Source: Thiohalobacter thiocyanaticus (GTDB lineage: Bacteria; Pseudomonadota; Gammaproteobacteria; Thiohalobacterales; Thiohalobacteraceae). Taken from it: DNA of 64,000 bases. The DNA lies in NCBI RefSeq assembly GCF_002356355.1, contig NZ_AP018052.1, forward strand, positions 1,426,001-1,490,000, in the 5' to 3' direction. Position numbers and translations under genes: made by a program. The notes beneath the pieces are model-generated. The model was not told where the DNA came from, made no database searches, and saw nothing but the letters and a program-made list of their open reading frames with translations. This document shows, piece after piece, positions 34,475 through 42,966 of this stretch. Position 1 is the first letter of the stretch, and each line of letters begins with the position of its first letter.

Positions 34475-35292
34475 CCACAACTATGGACGTATCGACACTG
34501 GATCCACAACGCGTCGCGACCGCCGCGCTCCAGGGCTTCTTCACCATCACTGGGCAGTGGGGCTTGAGCGGTGCGGAGCAGCGGAAACTGCTCGGAGACC
34601 CTCCCGAGGATACCTTCTTCGAGTGGAGAACGGAGCATACGGCCAGCCAGCTCGAACCGGATACGCTGAAGCGAATCAGTTACATCCTGGGCATCCACAA
34701 GGCGCTGTGCATCCTGCTGCCATCGAGACGTGCGGCCTTCGAGTGGGTCAAAAAGCCCAACGATGCACCCCTCTTTCAGGGGCAGACCGCGCTCTCGCGG
34801 ATGCTGACAGGGCGCATGGAGGACCTGCACGATGTACGGGCATATCTGGATGGTGAGTGTGGGGACACCATGGAAATGGAACACAGGAATTTCAGGGCCA
34901 TCATCGTCATCGACTTCGATGAACAAGATCAATGCTACCACGGCCACGTCACAAACTTTCCTGGTATCTGGCCGTTTCATGGCGCCACTATTGACGCACT
35001 CCGCCAGGCATTCGAGCAGGTGGTCGACGACTATTATGAGGCCCATCCTACATTCGCGGGGATGATCACCGAGGCAGACCATCAAGCTAAGCGCGATCGG
35101 CAGGCGGCGTTCGCACGCTGGTTCGACGAAAATCCGGACAGGGAGGTGCCCCACTCGAAACTATTCGAGAACTGCAAGATTGAGCCGTCGGCCACGCTGA
35201 AGGCGAAACAGGATGCGCTCGATGAAGCGATGCGGGCATTCGACCGGACCTGCGAGAAGTTCGATAACGCGCTGCGTGAGCTGGCGAAGTAG
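34471..35292 (+). CDS. MbcA/ParS-like antitoxin fused to a HicB-like domain
   Basis: Residues ~15-130 are Xre-MbcA-ParS-like: SGAEQRKLLGDPPEDTFFEW, LEPDTLKRISYILGIHKALCILLP, then EWVKKPNDAPLFQGQTALSRM. Residues ~140-190 read as HicB: FRAIIVIDFDEQDQCYHGHV, then FHGATIDALRQAFEQVVDDYYE. The C-terminal ~70 residues are a charged helix. It is followed after 6 bp by a Doc toxin, so it occupies the antitoxin place of a TA pair. This is a domain pairing I have not met. GTG start 4 bp after GGAG; ATG 12 bp further is an alternative. Confidence 0.72.
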   Translation: MTTTMDVSTLDPQRVATAALQGFFTITGQWGLSGAEQRKLLGDPPEDTFFEWRTEHTASQLEPDTLKRISYILGIHKALCILLPSRRAAFEWVKKPNDAPLFQGQTALSRMLTGRMEDLHDVRAYLDGECGDTMEMEHRNFRAIIVIDFDEQDQCYHGHVTNFPGIWPFHGATIDALRQAFEQVVDDYYEAHPTFAGMITEADHQAKRDRQAAFARWFDENPDREVPHSKLFENCKIEPSATLKAKQDALDEAMRAFDRTCEKFDNALRELAK

Positions 35293-35298
35293 GCCGTT

Positions 35299-35682
35299 AT
35301 GAGCGGCTGGAACTGGATCCCGGACAATACTCTGGCTGTCTGTCACACCGATCTATTGAAATACGGTGGCACGAGTGGCTTGATCGATCACGCCAAGCTG
35401 GACTCGGCCATGACGCGCGCCACCAATCTGGCTGCCTATGGTGAGCCGGACCTGGCGGAACTGGCCGCGGCCTATGGCTACGGTGTGGCCCGTAACCACC
35501 CCCTCCCGGATGGCAACAAGCGGGCCGCCCTGGTCGCCATCGATATCTTCCTCCAGCTGAACGGCCAGGAGCTGATCGCTGATGAGGCTGAGGTGGTGCG
35601 GGTCATCCAGGCCCTGGCTGCCGGCAATCTCGAGGAACCGGAGCTGGCGGACTGGATCCGCGCTCACATGCAAAATGTTTAG
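35299..35682 (+). CDS. doc: Doc (Fic-fold) toxin
   Basis: Death-on-curing toxin, a kinase-like Fic protein that inactivates elongation factor Tu in the P1 prototype. The active loop reads N66-HPLPDGNKR (Fic consensus HxFxDxNKR), with VARNHPLPDGNKRAALVAID following the usual helices (LDSAMTRATNLAAYG, DLAELAAAYGYG). Leu replaces the usual Phe in the motif. At 127 residues the length is normal. The stop codon lies within the first of two inverted repeats. The upstream fusion gene takes the place of the usual Phd antitoxin. Confidence 0.88.
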   Translation: MSGWNWIPDNTLAVCHTDLLKYGGTSGLIDHAKLDSAMTRATNLAAYGEPDLAELAAAYGYGVARNHPLPDGNKRAALVAIDIFLQLNGQELIADEAEVVRVIQALAAGNLEEPELADWIRAHMQNV

Positions 35683-35694
35683 TATTCTAAACAT
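35675..35694. promoter_or_regulatory. Operator-like inverted repeat 1
   Basis: ATGTTTAG-tatt-CTAAACAT, a perfect 8-bp inverted repeat that includes the doc stop codon. Its centre is 40 bp from the centre of the next copy. Confidence 0.6.
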
Positions 35695-35714
35695 ACCGGG
35701 AGTGAGGTGGTGAA

Positions 35715-35734
35715 ATGTTTGAAATACTAAACAT
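35715..35734. promoter_or_regulatory. Operator-like inverted repeat 2
   Basis: ATGTTTG-aaata-CTAAACAT, a second near-identical inverted repeat 11 bp before the ATG of the DUF2384 gene. Two copies about four helical turns apart suggest cooperative autoregulation by an antitoxin. Confidence 0.6.
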
Positions 35735-35745
35735 GGCAAGGCGAA

Positions 35746-36342
35746 ATGACAGACTCACACTCCCAGGATGAATTGATTGCCCTCGGCCGGGCCGCGGAAG
35801 CCGCCGGCCTCGATCTCGAGGATCTCCAGGCCCTGCGCGAATTCCGCGACCAGGGCGGGGACTTGCTCATGCTGATGAAACGGATGCGCCAGGAACTGGA
35901 TTATGAAGCCGTTCGCTCGGGCCGGAAGACGGCCGCGGATATGAGCCTATTCAGCCCCGAGACGGCGGCACGGACCCGGATCAAACATCGACTTGAAGAC
36001 GTGGATGACGATCCCCTCGAGGTGCTGATGCGGGATTACCGGTTCACGCTGGAAGAAGTAGCGGGCCTGCTTGATGTCTCCAAGTCAGCCGTTGAGGCGC
36101 GCATCCGGGATGATGAGGCATTCGGGATCGATTCCGAGGCGGTGTGGCAGTTGCATGACATCCGGAATCTCGCTCACCGCGCACTCGAGGTGCTGGGTGA
36201 GACCGAGAAGGCTGCCCGGTGGCTGCATAAGCCGAATCTGGCGCTGAACGGGGAAACGCCGCTTTCCAGGCTAGCTACCCGTGAGGGCATCCAACAGATC
36301 GAGGCGGTGCTGGAGAGAATCAGTGAGGGACTCCCGGGCTAA
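35746..36342 (+). CDS. DUF2384 (MbcA/ParS) antitoxin-like protein
   Basis: 198 residues. The N-terminus is helical (DELIALGRAAEAAGLDLEDLQALREFRDQGGDLLMLMKRM). The middle holds a helix-turn-helix-like stretch (RFTLEEVAGLLDVSKSAVEARI). The C-terminal DUF2384 domain reads AARWLHKPNLALNGETPLSRLATREGIQQIEAVL. Probably a DNA-binding antitoxin or regulator acting on the two operators upstream. No toxin follows; it may belong with Doc. A paralogous broken copy lies at 38705-39261. Confidence 0.72.
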   Translation: MTDSHSQDELIALGRAAEAAGLDLEDLQALREFRDQGGDLLMLMKRMRQELDYEAVRSGRKTAADMSLFSPETAARTRIKHRLEDVDDDPLEVLMRDYRFTLEEVAGLLDVSKSAVEARIRDDEAFGIDSEAVWQLHDIRNLAHRALEVLGETEKAARWLHKPNLALNGETPLSRLATREGIQQIEAVLERISEGLPG

Positions 36343-36391
36343 ACTTCCCGAACGATATAGCTGCGCTTTTCATTAGTGAAAAGCCAGCAAG

Positions 36392-37456
36392 CTATGGGTT
36401 GGGAGACCACTGCTCTTGCAGCCATGAATTTAATTTGGTTACCACTTCTTCTGGTATATCCTCATCTAAATAAGCTTTCTTCCATGATCGGACTGTTATG
36501 TCAGGTATGTTAAATTGTGATGCGATCTCAGTAGCAGCTTGATTTGCATATTCGCTTGGCCATGATAATTCATGAAAATCTATTATTAGCTCATGCTTGG
36601 GTGATGGTGCAGGGCGAGAGTTGTTTTCATTCTCATATTTTATCCAGGTCTTTTCTAATAACTCAGGTATCGGCATCAATCGATTTCGACGCTGTGCTAC
36701 CTCTGATGCAGTAGCCCATTCGAATCTATCAAGCACTGACTTTGCCATAACGTTTATGTCAGGTAGGTCATTTTCATCATCGAGCCCTATCATTCCATCT
36801 TCGTACTTGGATTCACCGAAGATATGTATACAGAACCAATCTTCTTCGCTCCATCGAAGCATTTCGTAACTGATGCGAGCATCCATATAATGCAATGTAG
36901 CGAAGATTGGTAATTCTGGTAGCCGATAATAAATGTATATACCGAATTCGTCATGTTCATTGTATGCTTCAAAATGTACCTCGAGACCATCTGAAATTAT
37001 GCTTCCATTTACAGGTTCGAGAATAGAAAACAGTCTGTCTCTGTATTTCAAAGCAATATTTCGATAGAGGGTTTCTTCGTCAATGCATCGTTCTTCCTCT
37101 TCTTTCCTTGAATATGCAAGATCTTTAATGTAGTCCAGCGGGTTCCAGTCTTGCGGTAATTCATCAGATTCCTGTAGTGGTGATGCCATAGACTCTATTA
37201 GTTCGACAACATTTGTAAGGCTTTCAGTAAAAAACTCCCGGTTGTGGCTCACTCGTTTGGAACTGAGTTTCCTGTGTATCTGAAGCTCAAGCTGATCGCA
37301 ATTTTCTACATAACGGGAATATGCGACTTTGTATGGAGTTGGAACACCGGTAGAGGATAGCTCTGCTGCCCTCTGCTCAGGACTACGCTGTGTTTTGCCG
37401 ACTTTTAAGTATGGTAATGAGTCATTAACCAGCACATAAATAAATCCGAAAGCCAT
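36392..37456 (-). CDS. GIY-YIG (T5orf172/Mug113-like) nuclease-domain protein
   Basis: N-terminal ~95 residues: FIYVLVNDSLPYLKVGKTQRSPEQRAAELSS, then VENCDQLELQIHRKLSSKRVSHNREFFTES. This is the T5orf172/Mug113 branch of GIY-YIG nucleases (FIYVL ... YLKVG replaces GIY ... YIG; Arg, His and Glu positions kept). The remaining 260 residues have no motif I recognise and may be a target-recognition part. AT-rich DNA contrasts with both flanks, indicating separate acquisition. ATG 37456 is chosen over the adjoining GTG. Confidence 0.78.
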   Translation of the reverse strand: MAFGFIYVLVNDSLPYLKVGKTQRSPEQRAAELSSTGVPTPYKVAYSRYVENCDQLELQIHRKLSSKRVSHNREFFTESLTNVVELIESMASPLQESDELPQDWNPLDYIKDLAYSRKEEEERCIDEETLYRNIALKYRDRLFSILEPVNGSIISDGLEVHFEAYNEHDEFGIYIYYRLPELPIFATLHYMDARISYEMLRWSEEDWFCIHIFGESKYEDGMIGLDDENDLPDINVMAKSVLDRFEWATASEVAQRRNRLMPIPELLEKTWIKYENENNSRPAPSPKHELIIDFHELSWPSEYANQAATEIASQFNIPDITVRSWKKAYLDEDIPEEVVTKLNSWLQEQWSPNP

Positions 37457-37537
37457 CACATTTTCCGTTATTGTTTATTTGAATTAGGCGAACGCGGGGC
37501 GCCAGCATCGGGGTGGGTTCAGAGTCAGGGAATACGC

Positions 37538-37867
37538 CTACTTCGTGCACAGCGCATCGATCAGCGAAATCGTTCCGCCTGCCACCACCGAAACGATGCC
37601 CGCGATGAGCAGCCAGTGATTGAGTGGCGTCCATTCCCTGGCATCGCGTTCGATCGCTTTGGCTGTCATTTGGATGCCAGTGTCGATAGGACTGGTTTTC
37701 TGCCCACCGGATGGTTCACCGGCTTGGCCTTGGGGGGATGCTGTTTGAGACAATTTCACCGAGTCACGCAGTAACACGCTGGCCTTCAATGCCGGAATGA
37801 CCAGCAGGACCGACCCGACGAGTGACAGGATCGCACCTAGTATCGCGCTGGAGTCAAAGCACGGCAC
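37538..37867 (-). CDS. Hypothetical two-TM protein
   Basis: 109 residues with TM helices at ~7-27 (AILGAILSLVGSVLLVIPAL) and ~84-103 (HWLLIAGIVSVVAGGTISLI), and a polar loop between them. Its start shares a base with the stop of the antitoxin-like gene, so it is a third gene of that TA operon. Function unknown; it could be a small membrane accessory to the TA pair. Confidence 0.6.
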   Translation of the reverse strand: MPCFDSSAILGAILSLVGSVLLVIPALKASVLLRDSVKLSQTASPQGQAGEPSGGQKTSPIDTGIQMTAKAIERDAREWTPLNHWLLIAGIVSVVAGGTISLIDALCTK

Positions 37868-38220
37868 TACAGGGCAACCAGGTTGCCGTCATGGTGGTCG
37901 CTCGATTCGTTCTTCTCCACTTCGGCGAACTCGAGCTTAATACCTTCCGCGCCCAGGAGAAGCCGCTGGTCGCACGCGTGCGCAATCTCGATCAGGGTGC
38001 CGAGATTCGGCAGGCTTTCATTATCGCTTGACTCGAGTCGCGAGATAGCGGTCTGCGTGGTATGCACTCGTTCCGCCAATTCGGTTTGTGTGATCTGGGC
38101 TGCTTTGCGCCACTCTCTGACCATCTGAGCCACGCGAATAATCGCCGCCTGTTCATCAAAGGCTTCCTTGGCTTCCGGTTCCTGGATGAGCTGGTTAATT
38201 GCCGAATCGATTTTGGACAT
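37867..38220 (-). CDS. HTH-Xre antitoxin (HigA-like)
   Basis: 117 residues from ATG 38220. The helix-turn-helix reads QMVREWRKAAQITQTELAERVHTTQTAISRLESSD, a clear Xre domain at ~35-95 in the C-terminal half, as in antitoxins that follow their toxin gene. It lies 5 bp after the toxin-like gene. An upstream start (38262) would overlap the toxin and is less likely. Confidence 0.75.
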   Translation of the reverse strand: MSKIDSAINQLIQEPEAKEAFDEQAAIIRVAQMVREWRKAAQITQTELAERVHTTQTAISRLESSDNESLPNLGTLIEIAHACDQRLLLGAEGIKLEFAEVEKNESSDHHDGNLVAL

Positions 38221-38225
38221 AGCCG

Positions 38226-38552
38226 TCACCACGCTTGTGCTCGCTGCTTCGCAACACTCCACAGCCGGGAATCATTGTACGGACCGATTACGACCAGGTG
38301 GACCTCGTCTTCGCATACCGCGAAACACATGGCCACTGCGGTACGCGTCACGCAGTGAACCTGCACGGTCTTTCCATCCCGCCGCTGAACCGACTGGCAC
38401 TGCGTCAATTCCACCGGCCCGTTGACGAGAATGTCGAGCTTCAGAATCGACCACAACCGGGCGCAGGCGCGCTTATGCGATGTGGTCGTGGCGCTGGAGT
38501 GGATCCAGGCTTCGTATTCCGCCTGACTATCCTGATCCCACGAGTCTTTCAC
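38226..38552 (-). CDS. RelE/HigB-like toxin candidate
   Basis: 108 residues, GTG start. RACARLWSILKLDILVNGPVEL and KTVQVHCVTRTAVAMCFAVCEDEVHLVVIGPYND give the helix-plus-sheet outline of RelE/HigB mRNA interferases, and the toxin-first order before an Xre antitoxin is the HigBA arrangement. The family resemblance is weak by eye, and the call rests partly on context. Confidence 0.6.
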   Translation of the reverse strand: MKDSWDQDSQAEYEAWIHSSATTTSHKRACARLWSILKLDILVNGPVELTQCQSVQRRDGKTVQVHCVTRTAVAMCFAVCEDEVHLVVIGPYNDSRLWSVAKQRAQAW

Positions 38553-38704
38553 CGGCGCCCCTACCTGTGGTTATCGGTCAGTGCGAAGAGAATTATAGCA
38601 AATATGTGATATTTTGGCATCAGAGCATCGCCGGCGGTATTCGGATGACCTTATTAACATATGAAAATCAATGGTATGCGATAGGCCCCCGCCACGGGTC
38701 ATCC

Positions 38705-39261
38705 GGTCGGGCCGCAGAAACTGCCGGACTGGATCTCGAGGATCTCCAGTCCAGCGCGAGTTTCGTAGCCAGGGCGGGGACCTGCTCATGCTCATGAAGC
38801 GGGTGCGCCAGGAGCTCGATCATGAGGCCGTCCGCTCGGGCCGGAAAACGAATGCGAATATGAGCCTGTTCAGCCCCGAGACGGCAGCCAAGACTCGGGT
38901 CAAGCATCGATTTGGGGGCGTGTGCGACGATCCCCTCGAGGTGCTGATGCGGGATTACCGGTTTACGGTGGATGAGCTGGCGAGCCTGCTCAGTATGCCA
39001 GTGACCAACATTGAGGCGCGCATCCGGGATGATGAGGCGTTCCGACTCGATTCGCAGGCGGAGTGGAAGCTGCATGACATCCTCAATCTCGCCAACCGGG
39101 CACGCGAGGTGCTGGCTGAGACGGAGAAGGCGGTTCGGTGGCTGCACAAGCCGAATCGGGCGCTGGGAGGGGCGACGCCAATGTTTCGGCTGGCTACCCC
39201 TGAGGGCATCCGACAGATCGAGGACGTGCTTGAGAGTGTCAGCGAGGGGCTTCCAGGCTAA
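38705..39261 (+). pseudogene. DUF2384 antitoxin-like copy 2, frameshifted
   Basis: It matches the gene at 35746 over ~560 bp. GRAAETAGLDLEDLQ is read in one frame; after a 1-base loss near 38750 (CTCCAGTCCAGCGCGAG versus CTCCAGGCCCTGCGCGAA) the rest continues in another frame (REFRSQGGDLLMLMKRVRQELDH to EGLPG). The N-terminal ~12 residues and start codon are also missing. The remaining frame is open from 38671, so a shortened protein is conceivable. Confidence 0.75.
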
Positions 39262-39380
39262 ACTACCCGAACAGCAAGCTCCGCTCTTCACTGTATGCCT
39301 ACCGGCTCGACGTCACACTGATTGCCCGCCTGGGTAAGTGCTTCCTTTCGCCCGGGGGCGATATTGAGGCGGTCACGCCT

Positions 39381-39608
39381 TATGTGATGGAAATGACGCA
39401 TGGAATCGGGGACTATCTCGATGTCGGGGTCGCGACAGCCACGATGGCTTGTGGGCGTGAAAATATCGCAGCCGCGCGGAATGCGCGTGGCTGGTACGGT
39501 CAGCCTGCGCATTTCAAGCGGGATCCGGTGAGGATGGTGAGCTGGCCGGAGGATAGTCTCCAGGCCAGGATTGACGCATTGACATGCCCTGGTATGGATG
39601 GAGAATAA
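39381..39608 (+). CDS. Hypothetical fragment after the broken antitoxin
   Basis: About 75 residues: EMTHGIGDYLDVGVATATMACGRENIAAARNARGWYG and more. The frame is open back to ~39240 without a start, overlapping the antitoxin pseudogene end, so it may be a remnant of the cognate toxin. No RES, PIN or RelE motif is seen. Confidence 0.3.
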   Translation, partial: YVMEMTHGIGDYLDVGVATATMACGRENIAAARNARGWYGQPAHFKRDPVRMVSWPEDSLQARIDALTCPGMDGE

Positions 39609-39678
39609 GATTTAGCTCCAGTGCATAAACGCGAATAGTTTTCTGGCATAAGCAAAATACTGAAGAAGCGCCAGGTAC

Positions 39679-41175
39679 ATGTATCAACTTGTCTCCATCA
39701 TTATAGTTGCCGCTCTTACATTAATTGCCCCACCCTTTGGGTTCATTGCGGGGATGTTGGCGATTTATTTCTACGGTGAACTGGATAAGAAAAAGCAGAT
39801 TGAGGCTAGAGATAAAGCGTGCAAGGAAGAAATCAGCCGGCATGAGTCTCACGGCAGAAAACTGATAAGCGCGCTTCGCCGGCACGCTGATAATGGTGAT
39901 GCGCTGGCCAAGACTCTCCTTGGCCAAGCCCTGTTGGGGATCCCTTTCCATGTCGGTGGTAGCGGCATCTTCAAAGGCACTGAAAGTATGCTTGAGTATT
40001 ACTACCCGGATAAGGATGCAGACAAGTTTATACTTTCGGACCTATCAAAATATCCCGATCTCCACGACAAGGATCTCGGGCTCTCGCTGATCAACGAGGG
40101 TTGCGAAAGAGATCAACATAAAGCTCTAGTCACAAAAGGTTACATGATTGAAAACGGGATCTGCTTCGAGAGGGAAGTGCAGGCAGGGCGTGAGATCATT
40201 GAAGCAGCAGATAATGCCGAAGCGCATAAAGCGTTTGTTGAACGGTCAGAGCAGTCCGTTACTGAACCTGAGCTTTGGGGTTTCGATGAGGGGTTGAAGT
40301 TAAAAAACAAGCGTGGCGAGCTTGTTCGAAGCGAGGCTGAACGTGTTATTGCCAACAAGCTATTTGATGCGGGGATCGATTATCAATATGAGCGCGCCTG
40401 GGTAGGCAGTGGTTACGTTTACAAGAAAGACTGGAAGAACCCCAATAAGAAACGTCGTGTGCTGCGCACAAGCCGAAAGTTTCCGGATTTTACGATTCAT
40501 ACCCAGGATGACCGGTGGATTATCTGGGAACATCTCGGGATGATTGATGATCCAGAATATTCGAGGGAGTGGATAAAAAAGCGACATTGGTATATGGGGA
40601 ATGGATTCAGGCCGGGCGAAACGCTCCTGATATCAAGGAATTCAGAGGATATCGAAAAGGTATTCGCATTCCTGCTGAAAGACCTTGGGATCGATGGATC
40701 CAGTAATGAAGTTTCTTCGGCAGAGCCTGATGATCCAACTGATAACAACGAACCCTGGAAGTTTCTGTGGGATATGAATAACGGATATCCCGTGGTAACC
40801 AGGTTTCGAGAGCAGGCGGTATCAGTCGCCAAGACATTGGCGGCTCAGAACTCAATTATCACCAGGATATATCCCGTAAACGTAGAATACTGGACTGTCG
40901 CAGTTCGTGAATCAGTCAGGTTATCCCCGGAAAGTATCGAGTTCCTGGAAGGGGTGTTTACCGGTAATCAATGGCGTACCGTCAATTATTCGTTTTTCGG
41001 TTCTCTCAATTCAGGTAATGATGAGTATGATACTGAAGACGAGGGTGGAGGGGTGTTCGAGGACGATAGAGAGGTCGAGTATATTGATGAGCGCCAGGAG
41101 ATCCGGGATGACGTTGCAAGCGATGTCTGGGATTATTCGCGCGCAGAACTGGATGGTTGGTTCTATCCTGATTGA
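39679..41175 (+). CDS. Membrane-anchored PD-(D/E)XK nuclease
   Basis: Residues 4-33 form one or two hydrophobic helices (LVSIIIVAALTLIAPPFGFIAGMLAIYF), then a charged helix. Residues ~62-190 are helical, possibly SEL1-like (NGDALAKTLLGQALLG, DQHKALVTKGYMIENG). The nuclease core lies at ~217-320: RSEAERVIANKLFDAGIDYQYE, KFPDFTI (D270) and WIIWEHLGMIDDPEYSREW (E284), the PD-(D/E)XK set also seen in nuclease ends of some UvrD-like helicases. The C-terminus is acidic. It could cut DNA entering at the membrane; this is inference. It stands alone. Confidence 0.7.
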   Translation: MYQLVSIIIVAALTLIAPPFGFIAGMLAIYFYGELDKKKQIEARDKACKEEISRHESHGRKLISALRRHADNGDALAKTLLGQALLGIPFHVGGSGIFKGTESMLEYYYPDKDADKFILSDLSKYPDLHDKDLGLSLINEGCERDQHKALVTKGYMIENGICFEREVQAGREIIEAADNAEAHKAFVERSEQSVTEPELWGFDEGLKLKNKRGELVRSEAERVIANKLFDAGIDYQYERAWVGSGYVYKKDWKNPNKKRRVLRTSRKFPDFTIHTQDDRWIIWEHLGMIDDPEYSREWIKKRHWYMGNGFRPGETLLISRNSEDIEKVFAFLLKDLGIDGSSNEVSSAEPDDPTDNNEPWKFLWDMNNGYPVVTRFREQAVSVAKTLAAQNSIITRIYPVNVEYWTVAVRESVRLSPESIEFLEGVFTGNQWRTVNYSFFGSLNSGNDEYDTEDEGGGVFEDDREVEYIDERQEIRDDVASDVWDYSRAELDGWFYPD

Positions 41176-41262
41176 CGCTATCCGTCTGAGGGCTGAGGCC
41201 CGGCGGGCTTGATCAGATCGCCATCGATGTCGATGGGATACGGCTGGAGCAATGTCAGCGGT

Positions 41263-41727
41263 TCATCGTTGGATTTCACTTGTGTCATAATACATAACGT
41301 AGCCGCGTTTTTTGTTACCAGAAAGACCACAAGACCGGTAGAAGTCATGTGTGGTATCTTTCTTAGATCCTGTTAACAGCATTACCTTGTAACAACTGTG
41401 GCCCCAGGCGACGTCGAGCGCATGTTTAACGACGCGCTTGCCAAACCCCCGTCCTCGAGACTGCTCATCCGTTACGACATTCTCGATTACACCAAACGGG
41501 CGAGCTGACCGGGTCAGATTCGGCGTGCAACTGAGATAGCAAGTTGACTCGACTCTGCCCTTGTCCTCGAGCACAAACAGGTGTAGCCAGTGATTCTCCA
41601 TTATTTCGTCGAACGTAGCTTGTGCGGTCTCGTCTGTGAGAACAGAATCCTGCGGATTCAGCTGTCTATACAGCTCAATAATATGCACGAGATCGCCTCG
41701 CACGGCTTCGCGCACTCCCGATCTCAT
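41263..41727 (-). CDS. GNAT-family N-acetyltransferase
   Basis: 154 residues. The acetyl-CoA site reads VIENVVTDEQSRGRGFGKRVVKHAL (motif A, R-x-x-G-x-G/A) and YKVMLLTGSKKDTTHDFYRSCGLS is motif B. The substrate cannot be told. It is the last gene of the 11-gene minus-strand operon; its ATG overlaps the previous stop as ATGA. Confidence 0.85.
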   Translation of the reverse strand: MRSGVREAVRGDLVHIIELYRQLNPQDSVLTDETAQATFDEIMENHWLHLFVLEDKGRVESTCYLSCTPNLTRSARPFGVIENVVTDEQSRGRGFGKRVVKHALDVAWGHSCYKVMLLTGSKKDTTHDFYRSCGLSGNKKRGYVMYYDTSEIQR

Positions 41728-42503
41728 AGAGCTACCATCCTGCCCGGATTATATTTACCTGACGGCGTCTCCCCCGGATACCCCGGCTGATTCGACACCA
41801 GCCGCACTCCGTTGACCCAGGTATCGACATTCCCGTGGGTATGGCCATAGATCCAGAGCTGCGCGGCCTGCGGGTTGAACAGGTCTGTGAGATCCGACCA
41901 ATAGGCGCCGGACAGTGCATCCACCGGGTATTCCGGGCACTGGCAGGCCGGGGCCGGGCCATGATGGGTGATCACCACGGTGTTACCCGGATGGGGTTCG
42001 GCGAGCTTCTCTGCCAGCCACTCGCGGGCCCGGATATGCAGGTCCGCGGCGTCTTTGGGCAGGAATTTCCGGTACCGATTCCCGATCCGGGTCCGGATCC
42101 GCCGGTGGTCATTCATCATGTCTTCGCATTCCTGCATCGCGAGGCCCTGGCGGATCTCGGGGTCGGCCCGGTAATCGGTCCACAGGGTCGCACCGAGATA
42201 GCGAGCCCCGTCGAGGATCAGCTCATCGCAATCCAGCAGATGGACGCCCTGTTCCTTGGCGGCGTCACGCATCTCTTTGAGGGCGTACTCATGCACCCGG
42301 CCATAGAATTCATGGTTGCCGGGGACGTAGATCACCGGCACGCCACGCTCCCGGGCGAGCTCGCCGGCCCAGAGGATGCCCTGGACGCCTGTGCTGATAT
42401 CGCCAGCCAGGATGATGACATCGGCGTCGGTCCTGGCGAGCAGCAACTCGCCCTTGCGGCCGCCAAATTCCAGGTGCAGGTCCGAGGCGTATTGGATTTT
42501 CAT
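41724..42503 (-). CDS. Metallophosphoesterase
   Basis: Calcineurin-like fold. Motifs: IQYASDLHLEF (D-x-H), VIILAGDIS (GD), VIYVPGNHEFYG (GNHE), VVITHHGPAP and IYGHTHGNVD (GHTH); all five metal-binding blocks are present. Substrates in the family range from cyclic nucleotides to phosphoproteins and nucleic acid ends. It lies 7 bp after the zinc-ribbon gene in the PP2C operon. Confidence 0.93.
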   Translation of the reverse strand: MKIQYASDLHLEFGGRKGELLLARTDADVIILAGDISTGVQGILWAGELARERGVPVIYVPGNHEFYGRVHEYALKEMRDAAKEQGVHLLDCDELILDGARYLGATLWTDYRADPEIRQGLAMQECEDMMNDHRRIRTRIGNRYRKFLPKDAADLHIRAREWLAEKLAEPHPGNTVVITHHGPAPACQCPEYPVDALSGAYWSDLTDLFNPQAAQLWIYGHTHGNVDTWVNGVRLVSNQPGYPGETPSGKYNPGRMVAL

Positions 42504-42510
42504 GTCCGGT

Positions 42511-42966
42511 CTACTCAGGATACAGATTCAGGTGGCCGGCTTCGGTCCACTCACCGTCGCCCCATGCCTCGCGCTCATCCTTACGACATGAGAGGCATAG
42601 TGTCAGCACGGTGCCATTGAGCCAGCCCGGGCGCGCAGGTTTGCCGCATTTCTCGCAGGTGCGGAAGCTGCACATCTCTGCATGCTGGATGTAAAAGTAG
42701 AAACCCTTCGGAAGCCTGCTCAGATACACGCGCAGACCGCCGAATTTCTGCTTGATCTGCGCGACAGCCGGATACTCCGGGCTTGCAGGGTCAAGCCCCA
42801 TATCCGCTGAATCGGCTTCAAGCGTTTCGAGCAGGGCCCAGACAATAGGTCGCCACCCCATATCGATCGCCAGCTCCCCATGGACCAGTCTGGGGTTGGT
42901 GATTTCCTCCCTGTTTCGGAAGAATGCCGGAAAGCGCTCGAAAAACATCTCATCTGTCAATTTCAC
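42511..42966 (-). CDS. Zinc-ribbon protein of unknown function
   Basis: 151 residues from a GTG that overlaps the previous stop (GTGA). The N-terminal ~95 residues are alpha/beta (FFERFPAFFRNREEITN, MGWRPIVWALLETLEAD); AQIKQKFGGLRVYLS is followed by a four-Cys ribbon (FRTCEKCGKPARPG, LTLCLSCRKDE). A shortened relative lies at 29595. The family is widespread in mobile DNA and has no function I know of. Confidence 0.7.
   Translation of the reverse strand: MKLTDEMFFERFPAFFRNREEITNPRLVHGELAIDMGWRPIVWALLETLEADSADMGLDPASPEYPAVAQIKQKFGGLRVYLSRLPKGFYFYIQHAEMCSFRTCEKCGKPARPGWLNGTVLTLCLSCRKDEREAWGDGEWTEAGHLNLYPE

Noticed and set aside
41835-42620. 261-residue plus-strand frame opposite the metallophosphoesterase
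   Set aside because: The minus strand carries the full metallophosphoesterase motif set; this is a shadow frame.
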